Shown: piece by piece, positions 17,441 to 25,928 of the stretch
Layout of the letters: each line of letters starts with the position of its first letter
Position numbering within the stretch: position 1 is the stretch's first letter
From: Acidobacteriales bacterium 59-55
Lineage (GTDB): Bacteria; Acidobacteriota; Terriglobia; Terriglobales; Acidobacteriaceae
Assembly (NCBI GenBank): GCA_001897435.1
Contig: MKSV01000008.1
Span: 62,001 to 126,000, forward strand
DNA length: 64,000 nucleotides
Direction: 5' to 3'
The notes under the pieces: model-generated
Told to the model about the DNA's origin: nothing
Databases searched by the model: none
The model's input: the letters and a program-made list of their open reading frames with translations, nothing else
Program-made: the position numbers and the translations under genes

Positions 17441-18648
17441 TGAAGAAAACACACCGAGCCGCGATCACTCTGAGTCTTGCAATGTGTCTCTTTCTCTATG
17501 GATGCCGCGATGCAAAAACTCCATCGGGCGAGGCTGGGAATACGCAGCCCAGAGGCCAGCAGGCTGATCAGGTCACCTTGACCCAGCAGGCGCAAACCGA
17601 ACAACAGATCACAGTTGCTGCCATCGAGATCGGAACGGCAGTCTCGCCGCACCAAGCTAAGGGGCGCATCGCACTTCCCGATAATGCGACCTGGCGCGTT
17701 GGCGTTCTCGTTGAGGGGCGAGTCGACCATGTAAATGCCAATCTTGGCGACTATGTGCATCAGGGCCAGGTTCTCGCCTTCATGCACAGTCATGATGTGC
17801 ATGAGGCGCTTGCAGCCTATGCAAATGCTGTTATAGAACGCACCCGGTTGCAAGACGCCGAGGCACTGGCCGAGAAGAACTACGGGCGCAGCCAGCGGTT
17901 ATATGCGCTTAAGGCAGAATCGGTCATGCAGGTGGAAGACGCAAAACAGGCACTCGTAAATGCGCAAAGCTCCACACGCGAAGCCGACAACAACGTCCAG
18001 ATGGAAGCAGCGCATCTGAAGGACACCCTTGGAATCGATCCCCGGCAGATCGGCAATTCCGGCGGTGCGGAGCTTGTCCCCATCAAGGCTCCGGCAAGCG
18101 GACGCATCCTGCAAAAGAGCATTACCCCAGGGGCTACGATTTCCCCCTCTACAGATGCTTTCGTAATCGGAGATCTCAGTCGTTTGTGGATGCTGGCTTC
18201 GGTCGATGCTGACGTATTATCCCAGTTGCACATCGGCCAGCACGCTACAGTGAGTGTCCCTGACGTTCCAGGGGCAACCTACTCCGGCGCGATCGAAAAT
18301 TTGGGTCAAGAGTTCGATCCTACGACCCATCTCATTCAGGTCCGCATCGTCATCGCGCATCCTGACACTCGCCTCCGTCCCGAGATGCTGGCCAATGCCG
18401 ATTTCTCCATAGGTTCCGGCAGACCGACACTCCTGGTCCCGCAGGAGGCCGTTCAGCAGATCAATGGACAGGATGTGGTCTTCGTGCAAGTAGCGCCCGA
18501 TCGTTTCCGTGTGCAGCCCGTCAAGCTCGGTGAGATCGTACAGGGCAGAATTCGCATTCAGCAGGGCCTGAGTGCTGGCGATAAGGTCATCACGAACGGC
18601 AGCTTCATAGCCAAATCGGAACTTCTCAAGGCGACGATCGGAGACTGA
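17440..18648 (+). CDS. CzcB-like periplasmic adaptor, lipoprotein
   Basis: 402 aa membrane fusion protein of the heavy-metal RND system. The N-terminus has a lipoprotein signal with lipobox LYGC (Cys 22). Beta-barrel and lipoyl segments follow (VGVLVEGRVDHVNANLGDYV), then a helical hairpin (about 125-190), the second lipoyl half (PIKAPASGRILQKSITPG) and a C-terminal domain (GEIVQGRIRIQQGLSAGDKV). The loop FMHSHDVHEA in the lipoyl region has two His and a Met, a possible metal-contact site, though this is inference. It is coupled upstream to the CzcC-like gene and is two bases from the pump gene. Confidence 0.92.
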   Translation: MKKTHRAAITLSLAMCLFLYGCRDAKTPSGEAGNTQPRGQQADQVTLTQQAQTEQQITVAAIEIGTAVSPHQAKGRIALPDNATWRVGVLVEGRVDHVNANLGDYVHQGQVLAFMHSHDVHEALAAYANAVIERTRLQDAEALAEKNYGRSQRLYALKAESVMQVEDAKQALVNAQSSTREADNNVQMEAAHLKDTLGIDPRQIGNSGGAELVPIKAPASGRILQKSITPGATISPSTDAFVIGDLSRLWMLASVDADVLSQLHIGQHATVSVPDVPGATYSGAIENLGQEFDPTTHLIQVRIVIAHPDTRLRPEMLANADFSIGSGRPTLLVPQEAVQQINGQDVVFVQVAPDRFRVQPVKLGEIVQGRIRIQQGLSAGDKVITNGSFIAKSELLKATIGD

Positions 18649-18650
18649 AC

Positions 18651-21600
18651 ATGTTGAATCGAATCATTGATGCTGCCATCTCCGCGCGCTGGATAGTACT
18701 CATTTTCGTTCTGGCACTGATTGGAGCTGGGGCCTATGCCGTCTACACCATGCCTTTGGAGGCATTTCCCGACCTCACTAACAACCAGGTCACCATTGTG
18801 ACCGACGCTCCCTCCATGCCGCCGACAGAGGTCGAGCAGCTTGTTACTTATCCCATCGAACAGGCCATGATGGGGATGCCCAAGCAGGAGCAGGTGCGTT
18901 CCATCTCAAAGCTAGGGCTATCCATCGTCACGGTTGTCTTCGATGACTCCGTTTCGATGTACTTCGGTCGGCAGATGGTGAACGAGCGACTTCAGCAGGC
19001 TGCCGATCAATTGCCGAAAGGTATGCAACCGCAGCTTGGCCTTCCTGCAACTGCCTTCGGAGAACTCTTTCAGTACACGCTGAGTGGTCCATACTCGGCT
19101 ATGCAGCTCAAGGATATTGAGGAATGGCAGATCAAGCGCCAGCTTCGCACTATTCCCGGCGTCAGTGAAATCAATAGCTGGGGCGGCGAGCTAAAGCAAT
19201 ACCAGGTCATTGTCGATCCCGCGCTGCTGAGTCAGTACGGTCTGACGCTACATGACATCGCGCAACGTGTTTCCGAAAATAACGCTAATTTCGGTGGCGG
19301 ATACATTGAACATAACGACGAGCAATACACCTTACGCGGTGAAGGGCGAGCTCAAAGCCTAGACGACCTACGCAATATTGTCGTGCTTTCGAGCCACGGT
19401 GTTCCCGTGATGTTGGGCGATGTGGCAAAGGTGCAGATTGGTGCGGCTCCCAGAAACGGAGCCGTCCTGCGGAATGGCGAGACAATCTCCGGCATGGTCA
19501 TCATGCTGAAGGGCGAGAACGGCGAACGTGTCATCCATCTGGTCAAACAAAAGATCGGGCAGATGCGCCTACCCGCAGGAGTAAAGATTGTTCCCTTCTA
19601 CGACCAGTCAACGGTCATCAACAGAACCATCGCTACGGTGAAAAAAAATCTCTTCGAGGGTTTCATTCTCGTCACGGTCATACTCTTTCTATTTCTTCGC
19701 AATCTGCGCGCAGCTCTCATCACCGCTTCGATCATTCCACTGGCGATGCTGATCAGCTTCATCAACATGCGTCTCTTCGGCATGAGCGCCAACTTGATGA
19801 GTTTGGGAGCCATCGACTTCGGCATGATCGTCGATGGTGCTGTGGTGATGATGGAGAACTCTATTCATCGACTCGAAGAGCACCATGAACGTGAGTCTGG
19901 TCTCGACTCGGTTCGCATCGCAGCTCACGAGGTCGCACGTCCGATGGCCTTCGGCGTCATCATCATCATCGGTGTCTATCTGCCCATCTTTTTTTTGCAG
20001 GGGCTCGAAGGCCGCATGTTCCATCCGATGGCCTTTACCGTATGCTCGGCACTTTTTGGCGCACTGCTTTTATCTCTCATTGCAATTCCTGTCTTCACTT
20101 CATTCGCCTTTTCCAAGGGATTGGCGCGCAGACCTTCCCAGGGAAGATTCGATTGGATGGAGAAACTGGCCGACCATTATCAGCGATGGCTGGCAGCCGC
20201 TATCCGGCATCGAAAGTTCACAGTAGGCATCTGTCTTGTTGTTCTCGCCGCAGCACTCGGTTCGCTCAAATTCATCGGCACCGAATTCATGCCCCAGCTC
20301 GACGAGGGCTCGATCCTTGTTGAAACTCGCAAGCTGCCAGGCGTCTCGCTCACCGATTCGATTGAGATCAGCAAACGTCTCGAGCAGAAGCTGCGTGCTT
20401 TTCCCGAAATCTCTGATGTCGTCATAAAAATCGGACGGCCCGACTTTGCTACCGAAGCGATGGGTATCAATGAAGGGGACACCTACCTTCTTCTGAAACC
20501 GATGAGCCAATGGCATCGTTTCCATTCCAAGGGCGAGCTGATCGAGGCGCTCGACAAGACACTGGCGACCTTTCCAGGGCTGGCCTATGACTTCACGCAG
20601 CCCATGGCAATGCGCGTCGATGAGACTGTCTCCGGCGTAAAAGCGGACCTCGCCATCAAAATCTTCGGTGATGACTTCGACCAGCTCGATTCGCTGGCCC
20701 AGCAGGTGCTTCGTGCAACAGCGCGAGTGCGCGGCGCTGCGGATGCACAGATTCAACTTACCTCGGGCGTGCCCGACCTCACTGTCCGAGTGGTTCGCGC
20801 TGCACTTGCCCGTTACGGCCTCAATGTCACGGACGTGGAACAGGCAGTCGAAGCAGGTGCTTCCGGCTCGGTCGTCTCACAGTTCATCGAAGGCCAAAAG
20901 CGGTACGACATAGCCCTGCGTCTCCCTGATTCCTATCGTGCTAATCCCGAGGCCATGCAGGACATCGTCCTGCGCTCCTCCGACGGCGCTCAGGTGAAGT
21001 TGAGCCAGGTGGCACAGGTGCGAGTGGTCCGCGCCGCGATTGAGATCGACCGCGAGGAGGGCCAGCGGCGAGCCGTTGTTATGTCGAATGTCCGAGGACG
21101 CGATTTAGGCTCCTTTGTGAAGGAGGTGCAGGCGAACATCGCCCGCGATGTAAAGATACCAGTCGGCTATTCCATCGAGTATGGCGGCCAATTCGAGAAT
21201 CAGGAGCGAGCAACAAAGCGGTTGATGCTGATTATTCCAATCGTCGTCTTCCTCATCTACATTTTGCTCTACTTCACCTTCAAATCGTTCAAGCAGGCTC
21301 TGCTGGTTGTGGGCAATATTCCATTCGCCCTGGTCGGTGGCATCGCTGCTCTATGGATTCGAGGAATGAATCTGAATCTCTCGGCCTCGGTCGGTTTTAT
21401 TGCTCTTTTCGGCGTTGCGATGCTGAACGGCGTCGTGCTTGTGAGTGCCATTAACCATGCCCGCGAGGAAGGGCTATCTACCTACGACGCAGTATTCCTG
21501 GGTGCGCGGCGACGGCTCCGGCCAGTACTGATGACCGCCTGTGTCGCGAGCTTTGGCTTTTTCCCAATGGCCTTCTCCACTTCGATGGGATCTGAGGTGC

Positions 21601-21755
21601 AGCGGCCGCTGGCGACCGTTGTTATCGGCGGTCTTGTAACAGCCACGCTGCTCACGCTGATGCTACTGCCCGTCCTGTATGAGTGGATCTTCGAGAAAGA
21701 ACCAGCCAGATCGGATGGAAATGAAAGTCCGGCAGACCTGAACACGAACCTTTAA
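18651..21755 (+). CDS. CzcA-type heavy-metal RND efflux pump (HME family)
   Basis: 1,034 aa inner-membrane pump. The RND duplication is complete with 12 predicted helices. TM4 carries IDFGMIVDGAVVMMENS (about residues 388-404), in which Asp-X5-Asp-X6-Glu matches the D-D-E triad that in CzcA is needed for divalent-cation transport. CusA-type Cu/Ag pumps use a different TM4 pattern, so Zn, Cd, Co or Ni is the likelier cargo. It is the last gene of the tripartite operon; a strong intrinsic terminator lies about 160 bases downstream. Expression is probably under the two-component system at 10954-13064. Confidence 0.94.
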   Translation: MLNRIIDAAISARWIVLIFVLALIGAGAYAVYTMPLEAFPDLTNNQVTIVTDAPSMPPTEVEQLVTYPIEQAMMGMPKQEQVRSISKLGLSIVTVVFDDSVSMYFGRQMVNERLQQAADQLPKGMQPQLGLPATAFGELFQYTLSGPYSAMQLKDIEEWQIKRQLRTIPGVSEINSWGGELKQYQVIVDPALLSQYGLTLHDIAQRVSENNANFGGGYIEHNDEQYTLRGEGRAQSLDDLRNIVVLSSHGVPVMLGDVAKVQIGAAPRNGAVLRNGETISGMVIMLKGENGERVIHLVKQKIGQMRLPAGVKIVPFYDQSTVINRTIATVKKNLFEGFILVTVILFLFLRNLRAALITASIIPLAMLISFINMRLFGMSANLMSLGAIDFGMIVDGAVVMMENSIHRLEEHHERESGLDSVRIAAHEVARPMAFGVIIIIGVYLPIFFLQGLEGRMFHPMAFTVCSALFGALLLSLIAIPVFTSFAFSKGLARRPSQGRFDWMEKLADHYQRWLAAAIRHRKFTVGICLVVLAAALGSLKFIGTEFMPQLDEGSILVETRKLPGVSLTDSIEISKRLEQKLRAFPEISDVVIKIGRPDFATEAMGINEGDTYLLLKPMSQWHRFHSKGELIEALDKTLATFPGLAYDFTQPMAMRVDETVSGVKADLAIKIFGDDFDQLDSLAQQVLRATARVRGAADAQIQLTSGVPDLTVRVVRAALARYGLNVTDVEQAVEAGASGSVVSQFIEGQKRYDIALRLPDSYRANPEAMQDIVLRSSDGAQVKLSQVAQVRVVRAAIEIDREEGQRRAVVMSNVRGRDLGSFVKEVQANIARDVKIPVGYSIEYGGQFENQERATKRLMLIIPIVVFLIYILLYFTFKSFKQALLVVGNIPFALVGGIAALWIRGMNLNLSASVGFIALFGVAMLNGVVLVSAINHAREEGLSTYDAVFLGARRRLRPVLMTACVASFGFFPMAFSTSMGSEVQRPLATVVIGGLVTATLLTLMLLPVLYEWIFEKEPARSDGNESPADLNTNL

Positions 21756-21913
21756 CGCAGTCTTAGGCTGGGCCGCAGCTCGCGTCGTTTCAAATAGTTA
21801 CAGATATCGACCTGACGGGAGTGATGCGGGCAGCATTGTTCAATCGATTTGCCCAATCGGCACATTTACTGTTAACGCGTTCCGAACGAGTCAGGGCTTA
21901 CAAGGTTCGCATT

Positions 21914-21962
21914 CGGCAGCCGGTTTTCTGCTACGCTCCAAACCGGCTGCCGAGATATTTTT
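21914..21962 (+). terminator. Intrinsic terminator after the CzcCBA operon
   Basis: A perfect 13-bp stem (CGGCAGCCGGTTT at 21914-21926 pairing with 21940-21952), a 13-base loop, then AGATA and a run of T. This is the best rho-independent terminator seen in the window. It ends the rightward metal resistance operon. Confidence 0.75.
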
Positions 21963-22025
21963 TGTATTGGTCCAAACATTTCTTGCGAAAACTTTGCATT
22001 CCACATAAAGCCGATTCACGACCGC

Positions 22026-22190
22026 ATGAGTTCGTTCCTTGAGCCGCGTGATTATGAGGAGTACCTGATGCCAGTTGAGAGGCCACCAATACATCTATTA
22101 CGCATCCAGCCCGCGAAGAAGATGCAGGCGCGATTGATAAGCGCGGATCCCATTACAAATCGGCAGGTTGGACTGTTCGACAGTCAGTAG
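22026..22190 (+). CDS. Small hypothetical protein (54 aa)
   Basis: Open frame beginning MSSFLEPRDYEEYLMPVERP and ending in QVGLFDSQ. An internal ATG at 22068 has a textbook GAGGAG six bases upstream and would give a 40 aa product; the upstream ATG at 22026 has no Shine-Dalgarno. Composition is protein-like (charged N-terminus, basic centre). No family recognised. It stands alone between the efflux terminator and the AbiE-like locus and could be a remnant. Confidence 0.35.
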   Translation: MSSFLEPRDYEEYLMPVERPPIHLLRIQPAKKMQARLISADPITNRQVGLFDSQ

Positions 22191-22250
22191 CAACGATGAA
22201 GCACGTAAAGCGATTCGGCCGTACTCCAATACGAGATAGATCCTCACGGT

Positions 22251-23212
22251 CTAGAGGTGCTGACGGAATTCCTTGAAACACGCAGCGACTTCTTCCCATG
22301 ATGGGTAAGCGCCAAAACAAAGAAGCTCGCACTGTTTTGTGTAGGCATCTGCGATCATCACCGCTAATGCGCCCGTCGGGAACAATGCGTCGCTGTTTGA
22401 AAATCGCATCCCCTCAGGAAAGTAATAGCTGTTTGGAAAGTGCTCCCGGCTGACCCGGTCATAATCTGTTTTGATTTCCGTATATTCCGTAGATTGGAGC
22501 ATGGCTAGTACTTCCGGACGCTGAGAAAGCTGAAAGAGATCGTAATAGTGACGTGCATAGCCGCCCAGCTCTCGTCCTTCACGTTTCAGAATCTCGATCT
22601 TGCCATGGATCGCGAACATCTTCTCTACGAAGGTTCGGCGGAAATGCAGGAGTCGCATTGGAAATGCGTTCTCGTCTTCGGCCCCAAAGCTGACACCTGA
22701 TTCTTTGAGGAAGAGGCTGAGGTACGACCGCAGTTCAACAACCTCAGTTGGCTGGCGCCCGCTCGCAGCTCCAGTTTCAAGAAGAATGCGATTTCCACCT
22801 CGCCCGGACCGCCATAAAGCTGTGGATAGCTGAAATGGTCGTTGCGGCCGAACCCACCAATTGTCTGGCCCTCCTCTCGCAGATACTCAAGGGCGGGATG
22901 CGCAGCGATCGAATCTCGCAGTGCCTTCAACTGTCGATTGATGCCGTTTTTCCCTAGCGGCGGTGTGAACGCCTGAGGATCCAGGAAAATATCGATGTCT
23001 TCGGAGAACCGTTGAATCAGGTTCCATCCTTTGGAAAGACTGGTGCCGCCTTTAAAGATTATTTTGTCGCCGGCGACGTTTGCGAGGATGCGCAAAGCCT
23101 CGGTGACATAGTAGTCCTTCTCGATAACACCCGGTCGAAACCCCTGATCCTGAAAGTATTCGGCGGCTCGCAGGATAGCTTGGTCAAAGTCGGGATGTTC
23201 AAACAGTCTCAT
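22251..23212 (-). pseudogene. AbiEii-like nucleotidyltransferase toxin, frameshifted
   Basis: The gene starts at 23212, overlapping the antitoxin gene by 14 nt. The 5' frame reads a typical AbiEii/COG2253 nucleotidyltransferase: FKGGTSLSKGWNLIQRFSED followed by IDIFL supplies the GG(S/T)-X-DxD active-site pattern. At about 22760-22771 the frame is lost. The continuing family sequence (PTEVVELRSYLSLFLKESG, then MRLLHFRRTFVEKMFAIHG) is found in another frame down to 22251. Inserting one base near the GAGCTGCGAGCGGG stretch would restore a single open frame of about 320 codons. Either the toxin is inactivated or this is a sequencing error. If real, only the antitoxin would remain functional. Confidence 0.75.
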
Positions 23213-23945
23213 GCCGCGGATCCCTTGCCAGCCACTTGCGGGCAGTAGGTAACCCGACGAATCGTCCGAAGTTGAAACGTGACGACGGATTCAACGTTGC
23301 TCGCAGCTTCTCAAGTGTAGAAGGTGATGCTTCCAGCGTCTCAGCGAAGGCTCCGAGCAATGCCCGGACCCTTGGAGGTTCTGTCTTGGCGACTGCCAGG
23401 AGCTTCTTAAGTCGATGTTCCTTCGAGAGAAGTTTCAGTAAAAGAGAGGTCGTCTCGGCTGGCGAGAACTCACTTGCGTTACCGCCGTTCCGCAATGTGT
23501 CCAAAATGGCTGCTTCTATTTCTGAGAGTTCTTTCCATGCTTCGGGGCGTCGGGCGTGAATACGAGTATCCGGTCCAATCAGTTTCCGAGGAAGGCTAAG
23601 AGAGTTGGTGGAAACTTCGCCACGCTTTGGCGTCTGCGTTGATAGACCGAGAAGATTTGCTGCCGACGCACCAGAGGGAAAGACCGACTTTGTTCGTTGC
23701 GCTAATTGACGAATTGCGATTGGGTTTGGTCGACTCGGCCCAAAAGAGGTTGGCCGCGCCCGGTAGTAGACGCCCTTGCTGATCCGCTGCAGGTCCCCCT
23801 TGCGCGCCATTCGTGAAAATTCCTGGGCGACTGCGGGAAATGGCCGATCCCGGAAATCATCCAGACGCCACAGACGTTCTCCGCTTCGCTTGATTCGCGA
23901 GCGGATGACGCCGGAGGTTTTCGGATTGGAAGCCGTTCGTTTCAC
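23199..23945 (-). CDS. AbiEi-like antitoxin (DUF6088-type) of a type IV toxin-antitoxin pair
   Basis: 248 aa. The N-terminal winged-helix part (about 1-75: RIKRSGERLWRLDDFRD, then ARKGDLQRISKGVYYR) resembles AbiEi/DUF6088 antitoxins, which autorepress their operon and neutralise the cognate nucleotidyltransferase. The C-terminal part is helical and Lys/Arg-rich. It directly precedes and overlaps the AbiEii-like gene, the standard order. An inverted repeat at 23977-24004, just upstream of the start, is the obvious candidate operator. AbiE systems act in phage defence by abortive infection. Confidence 0.75.
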   Translation of the reverse strand: MKRTASNPKTSGVIRSRIKRSGERLWRLDDFRDRPFPAVAQEFSRMARKGDLQRISKGVYYRARPTSFGPSRPNPIAIRQLAQRTKSVFPSGASAANLLGLSTQTPKRGEVSTNSLSLPRKLIGPDTRIHARRPEAWKELSEIEAAILDTLRNGGNASEFSPAETTSLLLKLLSKEHRLKKLLAVAKTEPPRVRALLGAFAETLEASPSTLEKLRATLNPSSRFNFGRFVGLPTARKWLARDPRHETV

Positions 23946-23976
23946 TGTTTTAGAGTCTCAATTTTCAATACCGTAG

Positions 23977-24004
23977 TCAAGTTTTTTTGCTAAAAAACTT
24001 GACA
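23977..24004. promoter_or_regulatory. Inverted repeat upstream of the AbiE-like operon
   Basis: GTCAAGTTTTTT and AAAAAACTTGAC flank a 4-base centre (TGCT). Each outer half contains TTGAC, so on the minus strand it also supplies a -35-like TTGACT about 30 bases before the antitoxin start. AbiEi antitoxins are known to repress by binding inverted repeats at their promoters, so this is a plausible autoregulatory operator. Confidence 0.45.
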
Positions 24005-24345
24005 ATATAAGGGCGCGGGTGACGTACCGATTAAAGCGTGGATCACGCGGCGCTCCACATCAACATCCAGCATTCGCCCCGATCGGTCGAGCCTCCTAAG
24101 AGCACATTCCTTCGATGTCACGCCATTTTTGCTTACTCCATGCACCAACCAAAGTTTTGTTGTTGACCTAGCAGCCAAATCATGGGTCTCGAGGAGTTCG
24201 CCTAAGCAACTGAATCTTCATGCCATCTCGGATATCCTCTGCCACTTTGGTTTCCCTACGCACCAAAGTGTCAGATTCTAAATGACTTATGAGTATCTCT
24301 TTCTAGTCTCCGCGCAGCGCAACCAGCGCTGTGAAGGAGCACCCG
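24005..24345. other. Intergenic region with a 9-bp inverted repeat
   Basis: No convincing gene here. The notable element is CACTTTGGT (24243-24251) paired perfectly with ACCAAAGTG (24262-24270) across a 10-base loop. It lacks a T-run and lies about 75 bases upstream of the secreted-peptide gene, so it is more likely an operator or 5' hairpin than a terminator. Confidence 0.35.
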
Positions 24346-24528
24346 ATGAGAACGCTCACTCGGAGTCTAACCCTGGCAGCAATGCTAGTTACAACCGGTG
24401 CGGTGTTTGCCCAAACGGCAGGCATCCCCACCGGAACCGATCCCGTTCCACCTCCCACAGTCGGTCACAACACTTCAGCAGCCACCCTGTCACCCATGCT
24501 GGAGGTCTCGGAAGACATAGTCCTGTAG
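24346..24528 (+). CDS. Small secreted peptide precursor (60 aa)
   Basis: ATG 24346 is preceded by GAAGGAG at ideal spacing. A clear signal peptide (RTLTRSLTLAAMLVTTGAVF ending A-Q) leaves a mature peptide of about 38 aa. That peptide is rich in Pro, Thr and Ser (GIPTGTDPVPPPTVGHNTS) and ends in the acidic, hydrophobic tail SEDIVL. No family recognised and no cysteines. It is followed 42 bases later by a polytopic membrane protein gene, so a peptide-plus-membrane-partner arrangement is possible. Function unknown. Confidence 0.6.
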   Translation: MRTLTRSLTLAAMLVTTGAVFAQTAGIPTGTDPVPPPTVGHNTSAATLSPMLEVSEDIVL

Positions 24529-24570
24529 CATATGGTCTAAGTGCGACATCTGCCGCTTGGGGGCAGTTCC

Positions 24571-25341
24571 ATGAGCATTTCAGGGCTCCATGACTTTCTC
24601 TGGGCGGCAGGTTTCGCTGGTAATTGCGTGTTACTGGCCGTTCTGTGCGGAAGAAAACGTGTCAGTCGTTATCCCGCCTTCACAGCCTTAATTGCCTTTG
24701 GAATCCTCAGAACGGCCTGGTTATTCGGGATACGCAACCATTATGGCGATTCCCTCTACAATCACACGTACTGGGTTCTTGCTTTAGCCGACGCAAGCCT
24801 TCAACTTGCGCTTATTTACGAGATTGCGAGCAAGGTCTTTCGACCCGGTGGAACGTGGGCTGTCGACGTCCGCGGCAAATTGTTCGTGAGTCTTTTAGGA
24901 AGTATTCTCATTGCCGCGCTATTAGGCCATCTGCAACATCCTGAGAGGCGTGATTTAGTCGAGAACCTTGCAATAAGAATTGGGTATTTCTCTGTCGTTC
25001 TGAATGCGGAACTCTTTGCCGTCATGGTCGTGGTGTCCTCGGATGCCGGCCTCAATTGGAGGAGCCACATCGCGAGTATCGCAACCGGAATGGCTGTCTA
25101 TTGTTTTATCGGCATCCTCATTGAGTTGGTCTCCCGCTTCAGTGAAGCCAATACGATGCGGAGCCTCCTCATTTCTCTCCAGTCAATCCGCCAGTGGCTT
25201 TACCTTGCTTGTGAAGCGTATTGGAGCTATTCTCTGTGGCATCCAGAGCCATCGCCGCGTGAGATGTCACCTCGGATGGAAGGACAGGTGGCCGCGTTGC
25301 GAGAGGCTATCATCAGACGAGATGGTGAATGGAGTAAATAA
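24571..25341 (+). CDS. Polytopic membrane protein (about seven TM helices), unknown function
   Basis: 256 aa from ATG 24571; a GTG at 24541 would add ten residues without adding a hydrophobic segment. About seven hydrophobic helices are visible, for example LHDFLWAAGFAGNCVLLAVL, YPAFTALIAFGILRTAWLFG, TYWVLALADASLQLALIYEI, IGYFSVVLNAELFAVMVVV and MAVYCFIGILIELV. A cytoplasmic tail follows (EGQVAALREAIIRRDGEW). No catalytic motif was found. The stop overlaps the next ATG (TAATG), indicating coupled translation with the anchored protein at 25341. Confidence 0.65.
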   Translation: MSISGLHDFLWAAGFAGNCVLLAVLCGRKRVSRYPAFTALIAFGILRTAWLFGIRNHYGDSLYNHTYWVLALADASLQLALIYEIASKVFRPGGTWAVDVRGKLFVSLLGSILIAALLGHLQHPERRDLVENLAIRIGYFSVVLNAELFAVMVVVSSDAGLNWRSHIASIATGMAVYCFIGILIELVSRFSEANTMRSLLISLQSIRQWLYLACEAYWSYSLWHPEPSPREMSPRMEGQVAALREAIIRRDGEWSK

Positions 25342-25922
25342 TGAGTGCCCAATTACTGGTTTCGCTTGGAATTTCTGCAATCGTATTTGTTGCACTCCTT
25401 TTTGTTACCCTTCGGTACGTCCGAAGGATACGCGAGTCGCGCAAGAGTACGTGGGAGGATCTGATGCAAAGCATTATCCCCGTTGACAGGCATGCAATCG
25501 AGACGGTTGCGCTTGATGCGGTGGAACCATCAGGCGAACCTAAACCTAAGGAGCATCCGAGAGAACTCGGTCGCCAGGATATATGGAACCTTCTTGGCGG
25601 AATGGATGGGATCAATCGGATCGAAAGCAATTCCCATGTCCTCATAGAGATGGCTGCATATCTTCAGCGATGGCATCCTGAAGCCGCCGAAATTGCGGAG
25701 GAACTTCGACTCGAGGCCCGAAGGCTGGAATGGCACGTCGGACGACTGCGCGCTGCGGAGAGCAATCAGTGTCTGGATCTCCATTTCCACTCCTATGGCC
25801 AGAGTGCTGCTGTTTCCTACTATCTAATGCTGAAACGTGTCCTGGCTCTTTATCAACATAGTCAAGAAGCACTGTTTGGGGATGTGCAAAAAGCTTTATT
25901 GGGTGTGCCTGCGGCGCATTGA
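25341..25922 (+). CDS. Membrane-anchored hypothetical protein
   Basis: 193 aa. A single N-terminal TM helix (LLVSLGISAIVFVALLFVTL) is followed by a basic stretch (RYVRRIRESRKS) and a soluble, helix-rich cytoplasmic domain. Recurring Leu/Glu/Arg heptads (HPEAAEIAEELRLEARRLEW) suggest a coiled coil. Translation is coupled to the 7TM gene, and GGAG stands seven bases before the ATG. No family recognised. It converges on an XRE regulator with only six bases between the genes. Confidence 0.6.
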   Translation: MSAQLLVSLGISAIVFVALLFVTLRYVRRIRESRKSTWEDLMQSIIPVDRHAIETVALDAVEPSGEPKPKEHPRELGRQDIWNLLGGMDGINRIESNSHVLIEMAAYLQRWHPEAAEIAEELRLEARRLEWHVGRLRAAESNQCLDLHFHSYGQSAAVSYYLMLKRVLALYQHSQEALFGDVQKALLGVPAAH

Positions 25923-25928
25923 ACGTGG

